Shown: piece by piece, positions 9,666 through 18,523 of the stretch | Layout of the letters: the number at the start of each line of letters is the position of its first letter | How positions within the stretch are numbered: position 1 is the first letter of the stretch | Source of the DNA: Muriicola sp. Z0-33 | GTDB lineage: Bacteria > Bacteroidota > Bacteroidia > Flavobacteriales > Flavobacteriaceae | Length of the DNA stretch: 64,000 nt | Direction: 5' to 3' | Assembly: GCF_026126425.1 (NCBI RefSeq) | Contig: NZ_JAFMPW010000010.1 | Span: forward strand, 98,138 to 162,137 | Notes under the pieces: generated by a model | The model's input: only the letters and a program-made list of their open reading frames with translations | Told to the model about the DNA's origin: nothing | Database searches by the model: none | Program-made: the position numbers and the translations under genes

Positions 9666-10229
9666 ATGGCCACAGCTCTTACCGACATTCAATTAATAGA
9701 TGCGCTGCGCAATGGCGATAAAAGTGCGCTTTACCAGCTGTATGACAGATACAGTGGGGCTCTTTATGGGGTTATCATTCGGATGTGCAGAGATGAAGCT
9801 TTGGCAAAGGACCTCTTGCAGGAAAGTTTTATTAAGATTTGGCAAAAAATTGCATCCTACGATGCTGACAAAGGCAAATTCTATACCTGGTCTTATCGAA
9901 TAACAAAGAATACTACCCTAAATGCGCTAAGAAAATCGCGTAACCTCATCCAAAATGAGGATTTAAGTGTATATGATAATAAAAGCATAGAGGAACCCAA
10001 GCCGGATTACACCCAATTAAACGGGGCGATAAAAAATTTGGAGCCCCACCATCAAAAGGCTATTGACCTGGTATATTTTCAGGGTTTAACTCATAAAGAA
10101 GCCCATCTAGAAATGGCAGTTCCCTTAGGAACCTTCAAATCCTATATTAAACAGGCCTTAAAGAAGATAAGAGAAGGGTATGGGCCAGATGTTGTATTGC
10201 TACTAATCTTTATGCTGCAGTATGGATAG
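9666..10229 (+). CDS. ECF RNA polymerase sigma factor (SigK-like)
   Basis: A 187-residue sigma-70 family protein with only regions 2 and 4. Region 2 begins at ALYQLYDRYSG (about residues 21-31) and continues through the KIWQKIASYDADKGKFYTW stretch, the -10 recognition helix. Region 4 lies at about 122-168 (LTHKEAHLEMAVPLGTFKSY), the -35-binding helix-turn-helix. It overlaps the anti-sigma gene by 8 bp, so the two are translationally coupled. It faces away from a fasciclin gene, as expected for a SigK/RskA-like module. The ATG at 9666 is the natural start. Confidence 0.93.
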   Translation: MATALTDIQLIDALRNGDKSALYQLYDRYSGALYGVIIRMCRDEALAKDLLQESFIKIWQKIASYDADKGKFYTWSYRITKNTTLNALRKSRNLIQNEDLSVYDNKSIEEPKPDYTQLNGAIKNLEPHHQKAIDLVYFQGLTHKEAHLEMAVPLGTFKSYIKQALKKIREGYGPDVVLLLIFMLQYG

Positions 10230-11016
10230 AAAAAAGATCATAGAAGACGGACTGTTGGAGCGCTACCTGCTGGGTGAGTTGCCAGAAAACCTATGTAGCG
10301 AATTAGAGCAATTACTCCAAAATGATTCATCACTAAAGGAAATGTATTCCCAGATGGAATCAGATTTTGAACAACTTGCTATGGACAACGCCATTCCACC
10401 GCCTTCAGATGTCAAAACATCTTTAAAAGAACAGATTAATCGGATGAGCAAGGGTGAGCAGCAAGGGGACCCAAAAATCAGGAGTATGGTTACCTCCAAG
10501 AACTACTCAAAGAATTTCCTGGTGGCGGCAAGCCTTGCAGCACTTCTGGCAGTAAGCTCTTTCTGGTTATATAGCAGATGGCAGCAAGCCGAAGCAAGTC
10601 TGAAACTTGTTCAGCAACAAACTACTTCACTTCAGGAGAGGGTGGTGATTCTTGAGAGCAGTGTAGAGGAATCAGAAAATAGTTTCCGTAAAATAAACAA
10701 CCCAAACGTCATACCACTATTATTAAAAGGGAATGAAATTTCGCCCCAATCAAAGGCTATTGCTTTTGTAAATCATGCAGAGAAAGAAGTTATACTTAAT
10801 CCCCAGGGATTGTCCCCATTAGATCAGGACCATGATTACCAGATGTGGGCCGATGTTGATGGAGAAATGATTAACATGGGAATTATACCCAAAAATAATA
10901 TGCTTGTCGCCCTTAAATATATCGATGATGCAGCTTCTATAAATATCACTATTGAACCTCTAGGGGGTAGCGAGCATCCAACGGTAGAACGGCTCATCTC
11001 TAGCGTAGTTTTATAA
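10222..11016 (+). CDS. RskA-like membrane anti-sigma factor
   Basis: A 264-residue single-pass membrane protein. The N-terminal 85 residues form the cytoplasmic sigma-binding part (LLERYLLGELPENLCSELEQ). A transmembrane segment follows at about 98-118 (FLVAASLAALLAVSSFWLY), then a coiled-coil stretch, then an anti-sigma-K (RskA) periplasmic domain with YQMWADVDGEMINMG and ITIEPLGGSEHPT near its end. It would hold the partner sigma factor at the membrane until proteolysis releases it. Its last 6 bp overlap the convergent rimO gene. Confidence 0.9.
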   Translation: MDRKKIIEDGLLERYLLGELPENLCSELEQLLQNDSSLKEMYSQMESDFEQLAMDNAIPPPSDVKTSLKEQINRMSKGEQQGDPKIRSMVTSKNYSKNFLVAASLAALLAVSSFWLYSRWQQAEASLKLVQQQTTSLQERVVILESSVEESENSFRKINNPNVIPLLLKGNEISPQSKAIAFVNHAEKEVILNPQGLSPLDQDHDYQMWADVDGEMINMGIIPKNNMLVALKYIDDAASINITIEPLGGSEHPTVERLISSVVL

Positions 11017-12318
11017 TTTTACAGGTTTCCCATACAGGTCAAAATCTGCTGCATCTGTAATTGTTATATCAACAAATTCTCCTTGTTTTAAATAATGCTC
11101 CCTGGCATCAATTAATACCTCGTTATCCACGTCTGGGGAATCATATTCCGTTCTGCCCACGAAATAGTTACCTTCTTTCCTATCGATAATACATTTATAA
11201 GTAGTACCAATCTTTTCCTGATTTAGCTCCCAGGAAATCTGAGATTGTAATGCCATTATTTCATTGGCGCGTTCTTGTTTGGTAATTTCAGGAACATCAT
11301 CGACCAGGGAATACGCATGGGTATTCTCTTCATGACTATAGGTAAAACAACCCAGACGCTCGAAACGCATTTCAGCCACCCAATCCTTAAGGGTATTAAA
11401 ATCTTCTTCGGTTTCTCCCGGATAGCCTACAATTAAAGTTGTCCGTATGCTCATTTCCGGTACCGCCAACCTGAAATCTTCCAGGAGTTTGGTAGTTTTT
11501 GCTTTGGTGGTTCCCCGACGCATACTTTTTAATACAGTATCTGAAATATGCTGTAATGGAATATCGATATAATTGCAAATTTTGTCCTCTTCACGCATTA
11601 CTTCTAAAACATCCATTGGAAATCCGGTTGGAAAAGCATAATGCAAACGTATCCATTCTATCCCCTCTACCTTTACCAGTTCTCTGAGTAATTGGGCCAG
11701 ATTGCGTTTTTTATAAAGGTCTAGTCCATAATAGGTAAGGTCCTGGGCTATCAGTACAAGTTCTTTTACCCCCTTAGCAGCAAGTTTTTCAGATTCGGCA
11801 ACCAAAGACTCTATGGTCTTACTTTTGTGCTTGCCACGCATAATTGGGATGGCGCAAAAAGAACAAGGGCGGTCACAACCCTCAGCAATCTTTAAATATG
11901 CATAGTTTTTAGGGGTTGTTGTAATTCGTTCCCCAATTAATTCATGCTTGTAATCCGCCTCAAGTGCTTTTAAAAGATTTGGTAATTCACTGGTCCCAAA
12001 ATAGGCGTCTACATCAGGAATTTCCTCCTCCAAATCCGGTTTATATCGTTCGCTTAAGCATCCGGTTACAAAAACCTTATCTACCTCTCCAGCCTCTTTC
12101 TTCTGGACATACCCCAGAATTGTGTTAATACTCTCCTCTTTGGCATTTGCAATAAAGCCACAAGTATTAATGACAACTATATTACCCTCTTCTTCATGAA
12201 CCACCTCCTTGTCATTGGCTTCCAATTGCCCCATGAGTATTTCAGAATCGTAAATATTCTTAGAGCAACCCAGGGTTACTACATTAATTCTGTTTTTTTT
12301 TATCGATTTTGTTCGCAT
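11011..12318 (-). CDS. rimO: Ribosomal protein S12 methylthiotransferase RimO
   Basis: Radical-SAM enzyme that adds a methylthio group to the conserved Asp of ribosomal protein S12. It has 435 residues from the ATG at 12316-12318. The N-terminal domain carries auxiliary-cluster cysteines at about 18, 53 and 87 (VTLGCSKN, INTCGF, TGCLSE). The radical-SAM CxxxCxxC is CDRPCSFC at 148-155, and a TRAM domain closes the C terminus. The sequence DRPCSFCAIP and the length favour RimO over MiaB. The TTG nine bases further upstream is rejected as start because a TATTTTTG promoter element would leave it almost no leader. Confidence 0.94.
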   Translation of the reverse strand: MRTKSIKKNRINVVTLGCSKNIYDSEILMGQLEANDKEVVHEEEGNIVVINTCGFIANAKEESINTILGYVQKKEAGEVDKVFVTGCLSERYKPDLEEEIPDVDAYFGTSELPNLLKALEADYKHELIGERITTTPKNYAYLKIAEGCDRPCSFCAIPIMRGKHKSKTIESLVAESEKLAAKGVKELVLIAQDLTYYGLDLYKKRNLAQLLRELVKVEGIEWIRLHYAFPTGFPMDVLEVMREEDKICNYIDIPLQHISDTVLKSMRRGTTKAKTTKLLEDFRLAVPEMSIRTTLIVGYPGETEEDFNTLKDWVAEMRFERLGCFTYSHEENTHAYSLVDDVPEITKQERANEIMALQSQISWELNQEKIGTTYKCIIDRKEGNYFVGRTEYDSPDVDNEVLIDAREHYLKQGEFVDITITDAADFDLYGKPVKL

Positions 12319-12335
12319 AGTTCGCAAATGAGGTG

Positions 12336-12343
12336 CAAAAATA
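12336..12343 (-). promoter_or_regulatory. Putative -7 element of the rimO promoter
   Basis: TATTTTTG (minus strand) followed by CACC, a very typical flavobacterial -7 sequence, 17 nt before the ATG at 12318. The remaining 220 bp up to the amidase stop show no gene, hairpin or repeat that I can support. Confidence 0.42.
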
Positions 12344-12565
12344 CAACTTGGTATCTCAACTAATCTTGATTATCTGTAATTCTTTATTCCAATGTGATTA
12401 AGCTTTAATAAACGATTAGCTCAAACGTGCCAGCTACTGTTATAAAAGACAACCAAACTAACCTTTAATGGCCAGTTACTTTCCTTGGGAATGGTTCTCC
12501 GGTGCCATAAAGCTTTTCATCCGATCTGAGCAATTATAACATAAAACTCCGGCAGCTATCACTGG

Positions 12566-14281
12566 CTATTTATAATCAGCTGGGATTTTACGAACAGGAA
12601 AAGCGTCTTCATACGCCTTCCCCAGATGTAGCAGCTTAGCTTCCTGATACTGTTTGCCAATAAATGTCAGGCTAATAGGTTCTCCGCTTGGCTTATATCC
12701 CATAGGTACAGTTAATGCGGGATATTTAGCAACCGCAGCATATCCGGCATGGTAATTATTGATAGATAAAATGGCATCAAGGCGATGTTTATTCATTGCT
12801 TCATTGAAAAATATACGTCCGTTTTTCTCCAGGTTCTTTTTGATGGTGTTCAGTTCTTCTGCGGTGGTAGTATCTGCCAGTATCCCTTCAAAGAGGGCGT
12901 GTCCATAAGGAATTCTTATCAATGAATCCTTGTTGTTAAAAGCAACCAGGCTGGGGATATCCTTAATCTCTATCCCCTTGTTTTTTGCATAGGTCGCCAA
13001 ATAATTCGGGAGATCATTCTTCATATCAATATTAAGGATGCTGATAAAACCGTCCATTTTAGCTTCGGGAGGTGTAAATGGAAAAATAGTGGCGCCAGCA
13101 TTCCTAAGCGCTTCTACTGTACTGTTATAAATTGAATCGCTTTCCAATAAATCTTCAAACACTCCAAATCTTTTGCCCTTAAGGCCAGTGTAGTCTTCAG
13201 CAGCTTTGTACCACTCCATTTCCCAATCTGTCTGGACAGAGGCATCATCAGTTTCGTCAAATCCCCTCATGGCATCTAAAAGGATGCCGTTGTCGACCAC
13301 ATTTCTTGTCATAGGCCCGGGTGTATCCAGGGTACTGGATATGGGGACTATGCCAGATCTGCTCAGTAATCCGACCGTAGGCTTTAGCCCCACTACTGAA
13401 TTCTGACTCGAAGGGGACAAAATAGAGCCCGAGGTTTCAGTGCCAACTGCAGCAACGGCAAAATTGGCAGCCATAGATGTCCCGCTACCAGAGCTGCTAC
13501 CGCCAGTTTCAAAGACTCTCCTTCCATAGGGGTTTAGGGTTTGACCCCCAACAGCGCTATAACCCACAGGGCAGCCGCTGCACATAAAATATGCCCATTC
13601 ACTTAAATTAACCTTCCCCAAAATCAGTGCTCCATGCTCTTTTAAGCGCTGAACGATAAAGGCATCAGCCACATCGTTTCCCAACAAGGCTATAGACCCG
13701 GCAGTAGTGGCCATGCCTTCAGTGTTTATATTGTCTTTTAACAATACCGGCATTCCATAAATGGGATGATGTGATGCCGTCTTTGATTCGTTCCTAAGCT
13801 CATCTAACTTTCTGGCTTCATCTACTACATTTTCATTAAGAGCAATTACCGTATTGAGCGTCGTTTCATTGTTCAGTTCATATTTATAAATTCTGTACAA
13901 ATAAAAAAGGACCAGCTCTTCATAGTTTAATTTTCCTTCATTTATATGTTCCTGCAAACTGGGAATATCTTGTTCTAAAATCAGCGGTAGCAGGGCATTA
14001 TACTTTTCCTCTGACATTTTGGCAACCTCCTTATATAAAGGATTAAACACTTCATTCTTGTCTAATACTTTAGACTGAATGAGCTTATACCTCATTCTCC
14101 CCTTCTCATGGTCCTTGTTTGCGGCAACTTCGGTAGAGTCATTATAGGGTTCCCATAATTTGTCCTTTACTGATGCCTCTTTCCGATTCGGGATTTCATC
14201 GGTTATTTCGGGGCTGACTTTGTTTTTACATCCAACACAACAGATGAGCAAAAAGATTAAAATTAGATATATGTTCTTCAT
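12566..14281 (-). CDS. Amidase-signature-family lipoprotein
   Basis: A 571-residue envelope amidase with a lipobox (CCVGC, Cys18). The Ser-cisSer-Lys triad of the amidase-signature family is visible: Lys182 in PVLLKDN, the Ser-rich loop GGSSSGSG at 260-267, and the nucleophile in TETSGSI near 286. These enzymes hydrolyse amide bonds in small molecules or peptides; the substrate is unknown. An extra domain of about 120 residues precedes the catalytic core. It lies 2 bp downstream of the DUF2911 gene and ends a run FtsY-DUF2911-amidase. Membrane tethering argues against a GatA role. Confidence 0.9.
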   Translation of the reverse strand: MKNIYLILIFLLICCVGCKNKVSPEITDEIPNRKEASVKDKLWEPYNDSTEVAANKDHEKGRMRYKLIQSKVLDKNEVFNPLYKEVAKMSEEKYNALLPLILEQDIPSLQEHINEGKLNYEELVLFYLYRIYKYELNNETTLNTVIALNENVVDEARKLDELRNESKTASHHPIYGMPVLLKDNINTEGMATTAGSIALLGNDVADAFIVQRLKEHGALILGKVNLSEWAYFMCSGCPVGYSAVGGQTLNPYGRRVFETGGSSSGSGTSMAANFAVAAVGTETSGSILSPSSQNSVVGLKPTVGLLSRSGIVPISSTLDTPGPMTRNVVDNGILLDAMRGFDETDDASVQTDWEMEWYKAAEDYTGLKGKRFGVFEDLLESDSIYNSTVEALRNAGATIFPFTPPEAKMDGFISILNIDMKNDLPNYLATYAKNKGIEIKDIPSLVAFNNKDSLIRIPYGHALFEGILADTTTAEELNTIKKNLEKNGRIFFNEAMNKHRLDAILSINNYHAGYAAVAKYPALTVPMGYKPSGEPISLTFIGKQYQEAKLLHLGKAYEDAFPVRKIPADYK

Positions 14282-14283
14282 AG

Positions 14284-15141
14284 CTATTTGTTTTCCAGTA
14301 GTTGTTTCCAGGCAATAATGTTCTTTTCATTCATACGCACAAATTCGTCTTTTCCTTCCTTTTTTGCCAAATCTAAAGAGCGCTGTGCCGATAAGATGGC
14401 CGCCTTGTAATCTCCTAATTTTGCCTGTACCAGAGATTTTACACGATAATAATAGTAGGTGTCCCCTCCAATTGAAATTGCCTTTTCCAGATAGTTCAAG
14501 GCAGTCTGGTGTTCTTTCCCTTGTTCTTGCAAATACCTGGCAGCTTCATAATAGGTTTGGGCAGTTGGGGAGCCACTGATCTGTTTATTAATTTGCCCCA
14601 TCATAAGATCGTCTGTTGGCACGCTTATAGGGATACTGACCCTGGTCTTTTCCCAGATCAATTGCATTGAGGCCGAATTATGATCAAGGGAATCAAAACT
14701 GATTAAGAAATTTTCCTGGGTGTAAGGTATGGTATCGGGCTCCACTTTTATCCTCAACTCGTCTTCTTCAGGATTATAAGCGGTCCGCCCATCTCCCCAA
14801 TGTGTGGTATTATTGTGAAAGACAATCTCCCATTTATCTTCTTCAGGAAAGGCATAAAGTGCATAGGTTCCTGTAGGCAACATTTTACCTTGAATTATAA
14901 TGTCTGTATCCACTGTAAATTTGGTAGAGGCATTGGCACCTACCCTCCAAATACGTCCATAGGGAACTAAATTTCCAAAAACCTTGCGTCCTTTGGTCCC
15001 CGGTCTTGAATATTTTATTGTAATTGATGTCAGTCCGACATGCTGAGTAATTTCAGAATACGGACTGGCTTTAGGATGTGTAATTTGTGCCGGGAGTAAC
15101 GACGTTAAAAAAATCAGTCCAAATAATAATAAGAACTTCAC
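14284..15141 (-). CDS. Secreted DUF2911 protein with TPR-like tail
   Basis: A 285-residue exported protein (signal peptide to about residue 18, LLPAQ). Residues 20-165 are a DUF2911 domain, recognisable from VGLTSITIKYSRPGTKGR, VFGNLVPYGRIWRVGAN and GTYALYAFP. The last 90 residues look like two or three tetratricopeptide-type helices (ALNYLEKAISIGG, KAAILSAQRSLDLA). The function of DUF2911 is unknown. The start is GTG at 15139-15141, overlapping the ftsY stop as GTGA, so the pair is translationally coupled. Confidence 0.87.
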   Translation of the reverse strand: MKFLLLFGLIFLTSLLPAQITHPKASPYSEITQHVGLTSITIKYSRPGTKGRKVFGNLVPYGRIWRVGANASTKFTVDTDIIIQGKMLPTGTYALYAFPEEDKWEIVFHNNTTHWGDGRTAYNPEEDELRIKVEPDTIPYTQENFLISFDSLDHNSASMQLIWEKTRVSIPISVPTDDLMMGQINKQISGSPTAQTYYEAARYLQEQGKEHQTALNYLEKAISIGGDTYYYYRVKSLVQAKLGDYKAAILSAQRSLDLAKKEGKDEFVRMNEKNIIAWKQLLENK

Positions 15142-16100
15142 TGGCCAATATTAAAAAAAGAATCTACAAACTCGTACTTATTAAATACCTGAAGGTCTTC
15201 CAGACCCTCTCCTACTCCAATATATTTAACCGGGATCTGAAATTGATCCGAAATACCAATTACCACCCCACCTTTAGCAGTTCCATCTAACTTAGTAACC
15301 GCCAGAGCGTTTACCTCGGTGGCTTTCGTAAATTGCTTTGCTTGTTCAAAGGCGTTTTGCCCTGTTGAACCATCTAGCACCAACAATACTTCATGGGGCG
15401 CATCGGGTACTACCTTTTGCATCACCCGTTTTACTTTTCCCAATTCATTCATCAGGTTTACTTTATTGTGCAGGCGACCAGCAGTATCAATAAGTACTAT
15501 ATCGGCCTGTTGGGTTACTGCAGAACTCAGCGTGTCAAAAGCCACAGAAGCAGGATCACTCCCCATTTTCTGCTTCACCAATGGAACGTCTACACGTTCT
15601 GCCCATACCTCTAACTGGTCTATGGCTGCGGCCCTAAAAGTATCTGCGGCGCCAAGCACCACCTTAAATCCTTTATTTTTAAATTGATGCGCCAGTTTAC
15701 CAATGGTTGTAGTTTTACCCACCCCATTTACACCTACTACCATAATTACATATGGCCGCTTTTCCTTTGGCAATTCAAAATCTTCAGCTTCTCCCAGGTG
15801 TGTTTCAGATAGTAACCCGGCAATTTCTTCCCTTAGAATACCATTTAATTCTTCGGTACCAACATATTTGTCCTTAGCTACCCGCTCCTCTATTCTTTCT
15901 ATGATCTTCAGGGTAGTATTTACCCCGACATCTGAAGTCACCAGAACTTCTTCCAGGTTATCCAGGACATCATCATCAACTTTGGATTTGCCCGCCACGG
16001 CCTTGCCCAGTTTTGTCAGAAAGCTGGTCTTCGTCTTCTCCAGACCCTTGTCTAAAGTCTCTTTTTTCTGAGAAGAAAATATTTTTTTAAATAAACTCAT
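15138..16100 (-). CDS. ftsY: Signal recognition particle receptor FtsY
   Basis: SRP-receptor GTPase that docks ribosome-nascent-chain complexes at the membrane. It has 320 residues: a short basic N-terminal region, then the NG domain. The G motifs are GVNGVGKT at 123-130, DTFRAAA at 153-159, DTAGRL at 205-210 and TKLDGTAKGG at 269-278. The acidic A domain found in E. coli is absent, as is normal for compact FtsY proteins. A terminator upstream (16211-16241) and a TATCTTTG element at 16121-16128 suggest that it has its own promoter. Confidence 0.96.
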   Translation of the reverse strand: MSLFKKIFSSQKKETLDKGLEKTKTSFLTKLGKAVAGKSKVDDDVLDNLEEVLVTSDVGVNTTLKIIERIEERVAKDKYVGTEELNGILREEIAGLLSETHLGEAEDFELPKEKRPYVIMVVGVNGVGKTTTIGKLAHQFKNKGFKVVLGAADTFRAAAIDQLEVWAERVDVPLVKQKMGSDPASVAFDTLSSAVTQQADIVLIDTAGRLHNKVNLMNELGKVKRVMQKVVPDAPHEVLLVLDGSTGQNAFEQAKQFTKATEVNALAVTKLDGTAKGGVVIGISDQFQIPVKYIGVGEGLEDLQVFNKYEFVDSFFNIGQ

Positions 16101-16120
16101 ACCTTAACGAAATCATTTAT

Positions 16121-16128
16121 CAAAGATA
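16121..16128 (-). promoter_or_regulatory. Putative -7 element of the ftsY promoter
   Basis: TATCTTTG on the minus strand, 20 nt before the ftsY ATG, with a TTTTG block 15 nt upstream of it. Its position just after the terminator of the ribosomal operon supports separate transcription of ftsY. Confidence 0.38.
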
Positions 16129-16210
16129 GGAAATGGAGGTTTACAAAATAGCATTCTCCCAACTTTGTCTATTAGAACCAAAGATCCTGAAGCGGCTATA
16201 TATATGAAAC

Positions 16211-16241
16211 AAAAAAGCCGCTTTCACAGGAAAGCGGCTTT
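16211..16241 (-). terminator. Terminator of the L28-L33-DUF4295 operon
   Basis: Perfect hairpin AAAGCCGCTTTC, loop of 4 nt, GAAAGCGGCTTT at 16214-16241, followed on the minus strand by six T residues. It lies 21 bp after the DUF4295 stop codon. Confidence 0.85.
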
Positions 16242-16262
16242 AATTATATACTGGTTAGTCGG

Positions 16263-16415
16263 TTACTTTTTAGAAAGCCATTCGTTCACCGCTTCAGGTG
16301 GCATAACAGCTTCTTGAAATGTATATGCTCCACTTTTAGGAGATTTTACCATTTTTATGGCCTTGGTAAGCCTTTTAGAACTGGATTGTAGGGTTGCTAC
16401 CGTCTTCTTTGCCAT
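16263..16415 (-). CDS. DUF4295 ribosome-associated small protein (bL38-type)
   Basis: A 50-residue basic protein (MAKKTVATLQSSS... ending NEWLSKK), too short for most ORF cut-offs. It matches the DUF4295 family, found in Bacteroidota directly after rpmB and rpmG. I recall, without being able to check, that this family was seen in the Flavobacterium johnsoniae ribosome and named bL38. It starts 6 bp after the L33 stop codon and is followed by a strong terminator, so it is the third gene of the ribosomal operon. Confidence 0.85.
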   Translation of the reverse strand: MAKKTVATLQSSSKRLTKAIKMVKSPKSGAYTFQEAVMPPEAVNEWLSKK

Positions 16416-16421
16416 AATGTT

Positions 16422-16604
16422 TTATTTTATCTCTTTATGAACAGTCATTTTCTTCAGAATAGGATTAAATTTTTTCACCTCTAACCTATCCGGAGTATTC
16501 TTTTTATTCTTGGTCGTAATATACCTGGAAGTACCTGGCATACCAGAATCCTTATGCTCTGTGCATTCTAATATCACCTGTACTCTATTTCCTTTTTTTG
16601 CCAT
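16422..16604 (-). CDS. rpmG: 50S ribosomal protein L33
   Basis: A 60-residue basic ribosomal protein of the large subunit (bL33), beginning [18 protein letters not shown]. Only one cysteine is present, so this is the zinc-free form that lacks the two CxxC knuckles. It lies between L28 (24 bp upstream) and DUF4295 (6 bp downstream) in a three-gene operon, the standard Bacteroidota order. Confidence 0.96.
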   Translation of the reverse strand: MAKKGNRVQVILECTEHKDSGMPGTSRYITTKNKKNTPDRLEVKKFNPILKKMTVHKEIK

Positions 16605-16628
16605 CGTACTATACTGATCTATTTCGGA

Positions 16629-16865
16629 CTATTTTATTAAGCCTTTTGCTCTGGCCTCCTTAAGAACGGCAGAAATACCCTTCTTGTTAATGCTCTTGAG
16701 CGCCCTAGTTGAAACTTTCAAAGTTACCCAACGGTCTTCTTCAGGAATATAAAAACGTTTTTTAGAAAGATTCACATCAAATCTTCTTCTTGTCTTATTG
16801 ATAGAAAAAGATACGTTATTTCCAAACATTGCTCTCTTTCCTGTAAGTTCACAAACTTTTGACAT
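16629..16865 (-). CDS. rpmB: 50S ribosomal protein L28
   Basis: A 78-residue large-subunit protein (bL28), recognised from MSKVCELTGKRAMFGNNVS and the basic core KTRRRFDVNL. The usual second zinc-binding cysteine pair is missing, so it is also a zinc-independent form. It is the first gene of the L28-L33-DUF4295 operon, behind the best -33/-7 promoter in the window (16899-16928). Confidence 0.96.
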   Translation of the reverse strand: MSKVCELTGKRAMFGNNVSFSINKTRRRFDVNLSKKRFYIPEEDRWVTLKVSTRALKSINKKGISAVLKEARAKGLIK

Positions 16866-16898
16866 CGCGCTACTTTTTACTTGATTTTAAACAGGCTG

Positions 16899-16928
16899 CA
16901 AATTTATGTCATTTTAAGAGAAGTGCAA
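16899..16928 (-). promoter_or_regulatory. Promoter of the ribosomal rpmB operon
   Basis: On the minus strand TTG (16928-16926), a 19-nt spacer and TAAATTTG (16906-16899) match the flavobacterial -33/-7 consensus in both boxes. Transcription would start about 25-30 nt before the rpmB ATG, between cinA and rpmB. Confidence 0.65.
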
Positions 16929-16937
16929 AATTCTTTG

Positions 16938-18185
16938 CTAGAAATTTAAAATTTCTTTTTGAAGCATTTCAAAAGCCTTATTTACCGATTTTTGCACAAT
17001 TCTTGTTCGGTGATTTCCCATTATAAACTTCTGAGCACAAACCTTTTTGGGGCCGGCTATAGCAATATACACCGTTCCAACGGGTGCATCCGAATCTCCT
17101 TTTGTTGGCCCGGCGTTTCCTGTAGTGGCCACACCAAAATCCGCATTTAAGAGTTGCCTGACATTTTGGGCCATGGCGAGGGCAACTTCTTCACTCACCA
17201 CAGAATGTTTTTTAATCAATTCTTCCGGTACTTGTAATACCTTCATTTTAGCCTCAGTGGCATAGCTCACAATACTACCCTTAAAGAATGCAGAAGCTCC
17301 GGGAATTGCAGTTATATGTTCGGCAATTCTACCTCCTGTAAAACTCTCAGCAGTAGCGAGGGTCATTCCCCGTTCAGTAAGTAAGTTGGCGATTCCGGCT
17401 TCTATCGGCCCCTCCTCTTCCTCTCCAAATATTATATCTCCAATAAGAGTATAAAGTTCCTTTATTGCCTTATCCACAGCTTCTTCCAGGAGCGCTATGT
17501 CCTTGCCTTTGGCAGACAATCTTAATCTAACTTTACCCAAGTTGGGCAGATATGCCAGTTTTACATAGTCTGGCAGGGCATCTTCCCAGGTTTCAATTCT
17601 GTCCGCGATTGCGCTTTCGCCCAGGCCGTAGGTAATTAAGGTTCTGTGAACAATATAAGGACGCTCAAATTCTGCCGCAATTTTTGGAAGTACATAATCT
17701 TCCATAAGATGTTTCATTTCAAAAGGGACTCCAGGCAATGAAATAAATGCCGTTTTGCCTTCTTTAATCCACATCCCTGGAGCTGTACCGTTGGCATTGT
17801 GCAGTACCTGGGCCTTTGAAGGAACCAACGCCTGTTTTCTGTTGATCTCAGAAATTGGCGTGCTGATATACTTCTTAAATAGCTCAATGACATGTTCCAA
17901 GACCTGGGCATCCTCTACCAAAGTATCATCAAAATATTCAGCAAGGGTACGTTTTGTAATATCATCTTTGGTAGGTCCAAGACCGCCGGTTAAAATTACA
18001 ATAGATGCTCTGGTAGCGGCCTCCTCCATAGCCTCGAGAATATGTTCCTTATTGTCCTGGACAGAGGTGATCTGGTATATCGAAATACCAATATTGTTAA
18101 GTGCTTTGGCAATAAAAGCGGAGTTGGTGTCTACAATCTGCCCAATAAGAATCTCATCCCCAATGGTGATAATCTCGGCAAACAT
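16938..18185 (-). CDS. cinA: CinA: nicotinamide-nucleotide amidohydrolase-type protein
   Basis: A 415-residue two-domain CinA. The N-terminal MoCF/COG1058 domain covers about residues 1-170 ([28 protein letters not shown]), where pyrophosphatase activity on ADP-ribose or NAD-related compounds is reported in homologues. The C-terminal PncC-like NMN deamidase domain covers about 250-412 ([33 protein letters not shown]). It works in pyridine-nucleotide salvage and damage control in the cytoplasm. The start codon overlaps the Hpt stop codon (ATGA), so the two genes are translationally coupled. Confidence 0.94.
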   Translation of the reverse strand: MFAEIITIGDEILIGQIVDTNSAFIAKALNNIGISIYQITSVQDNKEHILEAMEEAATRASIVILTGGLGPTKDDITKRTLAEYFDDTLVEDAQVLEHVIELFKKYISTPISEINRKQALVPSKAQVLHNANGTAPGMWIKEGKTAFISLPGVPFEMKHLMEDYVLPKIAAEFERPYIVHRTLITYGLGESAIADRIETWEDALPDYVKLAYLPNLGKVRLRLSAKGKDIALLEEAVDKAIKELYTLIGDIIFGEEEEGPIEAGIANLLTERGMTLATAESFTGGRIAEHITAIPGASAFFKGSIVSYATEAKMKVLQVPEELIKKHSVVSEEVALAMAQNVRQLLNADFGVATTGNAGPTKGDSDAPVGTVYIAIAGPKKVCAQKFIMGNHRTRIVQKSVNKAFEMLQKEILNF

Positions 18186-18523
18186 CAGAAATCAAAATCT
18201 TTTTTGAGTTCCGAAATTACCTGAAGAATGTCTTTTTTTAATAAAGGGAATTTTTGTTCTATCTCCTCGCTGTTTTCAGAACTCTTGCCTAAATTTTCTA
18301 TTTCAAGAGCAACTGCTCTTGATTGTTCCATACCGAGGAGATCTACATTGGGCTTTATTTTATGCGCCAATTTATAGACATTTTCATAGTCCATATTGGT
18401 AATTGCCATCTCCAGGCTTTCAAGATCCTGGGGTACTTCCTCCAGAAATACAGAAATTACAGAATTGATAAAATCCTGATCCCCATCAGCCATCTCATTT
18501 AATTTATCCAGATTGTATATCAT
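18185..18523 (-). CDS. Stand-alone histidine phosphotransfer (Hpt) protein
   Basis: A 112-residue single-domain Hpt protein, a phosphorelay intermediate that carries a phosphoryl group between a hybrid kinase and a response regulator. The phosphoacceptor is His54 in [14 protein letters not shown]; the acidic N-terminal helices and the C-terminal helix complete the four-helix bundle. No kinase or response regulator lies nearby, so its partners are elsewhere. It sits directly between a FAH-family hydrolase (start and stop adjacent) and cinA (ATGA overlap), an unexpected metabolic setting. Confidence 0.88.
   Translation of the reverse strand: MIYNLDKLNEMADGDQDFINSVISVFLEEVPQDLESLEMAITNMDYENVYKLAHKIKPNVDLLGMEQSRAVALEIENLGKSSENSEEIEQKFPLLKKDILQVISELKKDFDF

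Noticed and set aside
12319..12565. Possible small gene in the gap between rimO and the amidase gene.
   Set aside because: Longest ATG frames are under 25 codons, with no hairpin or conserved-looking sequence.
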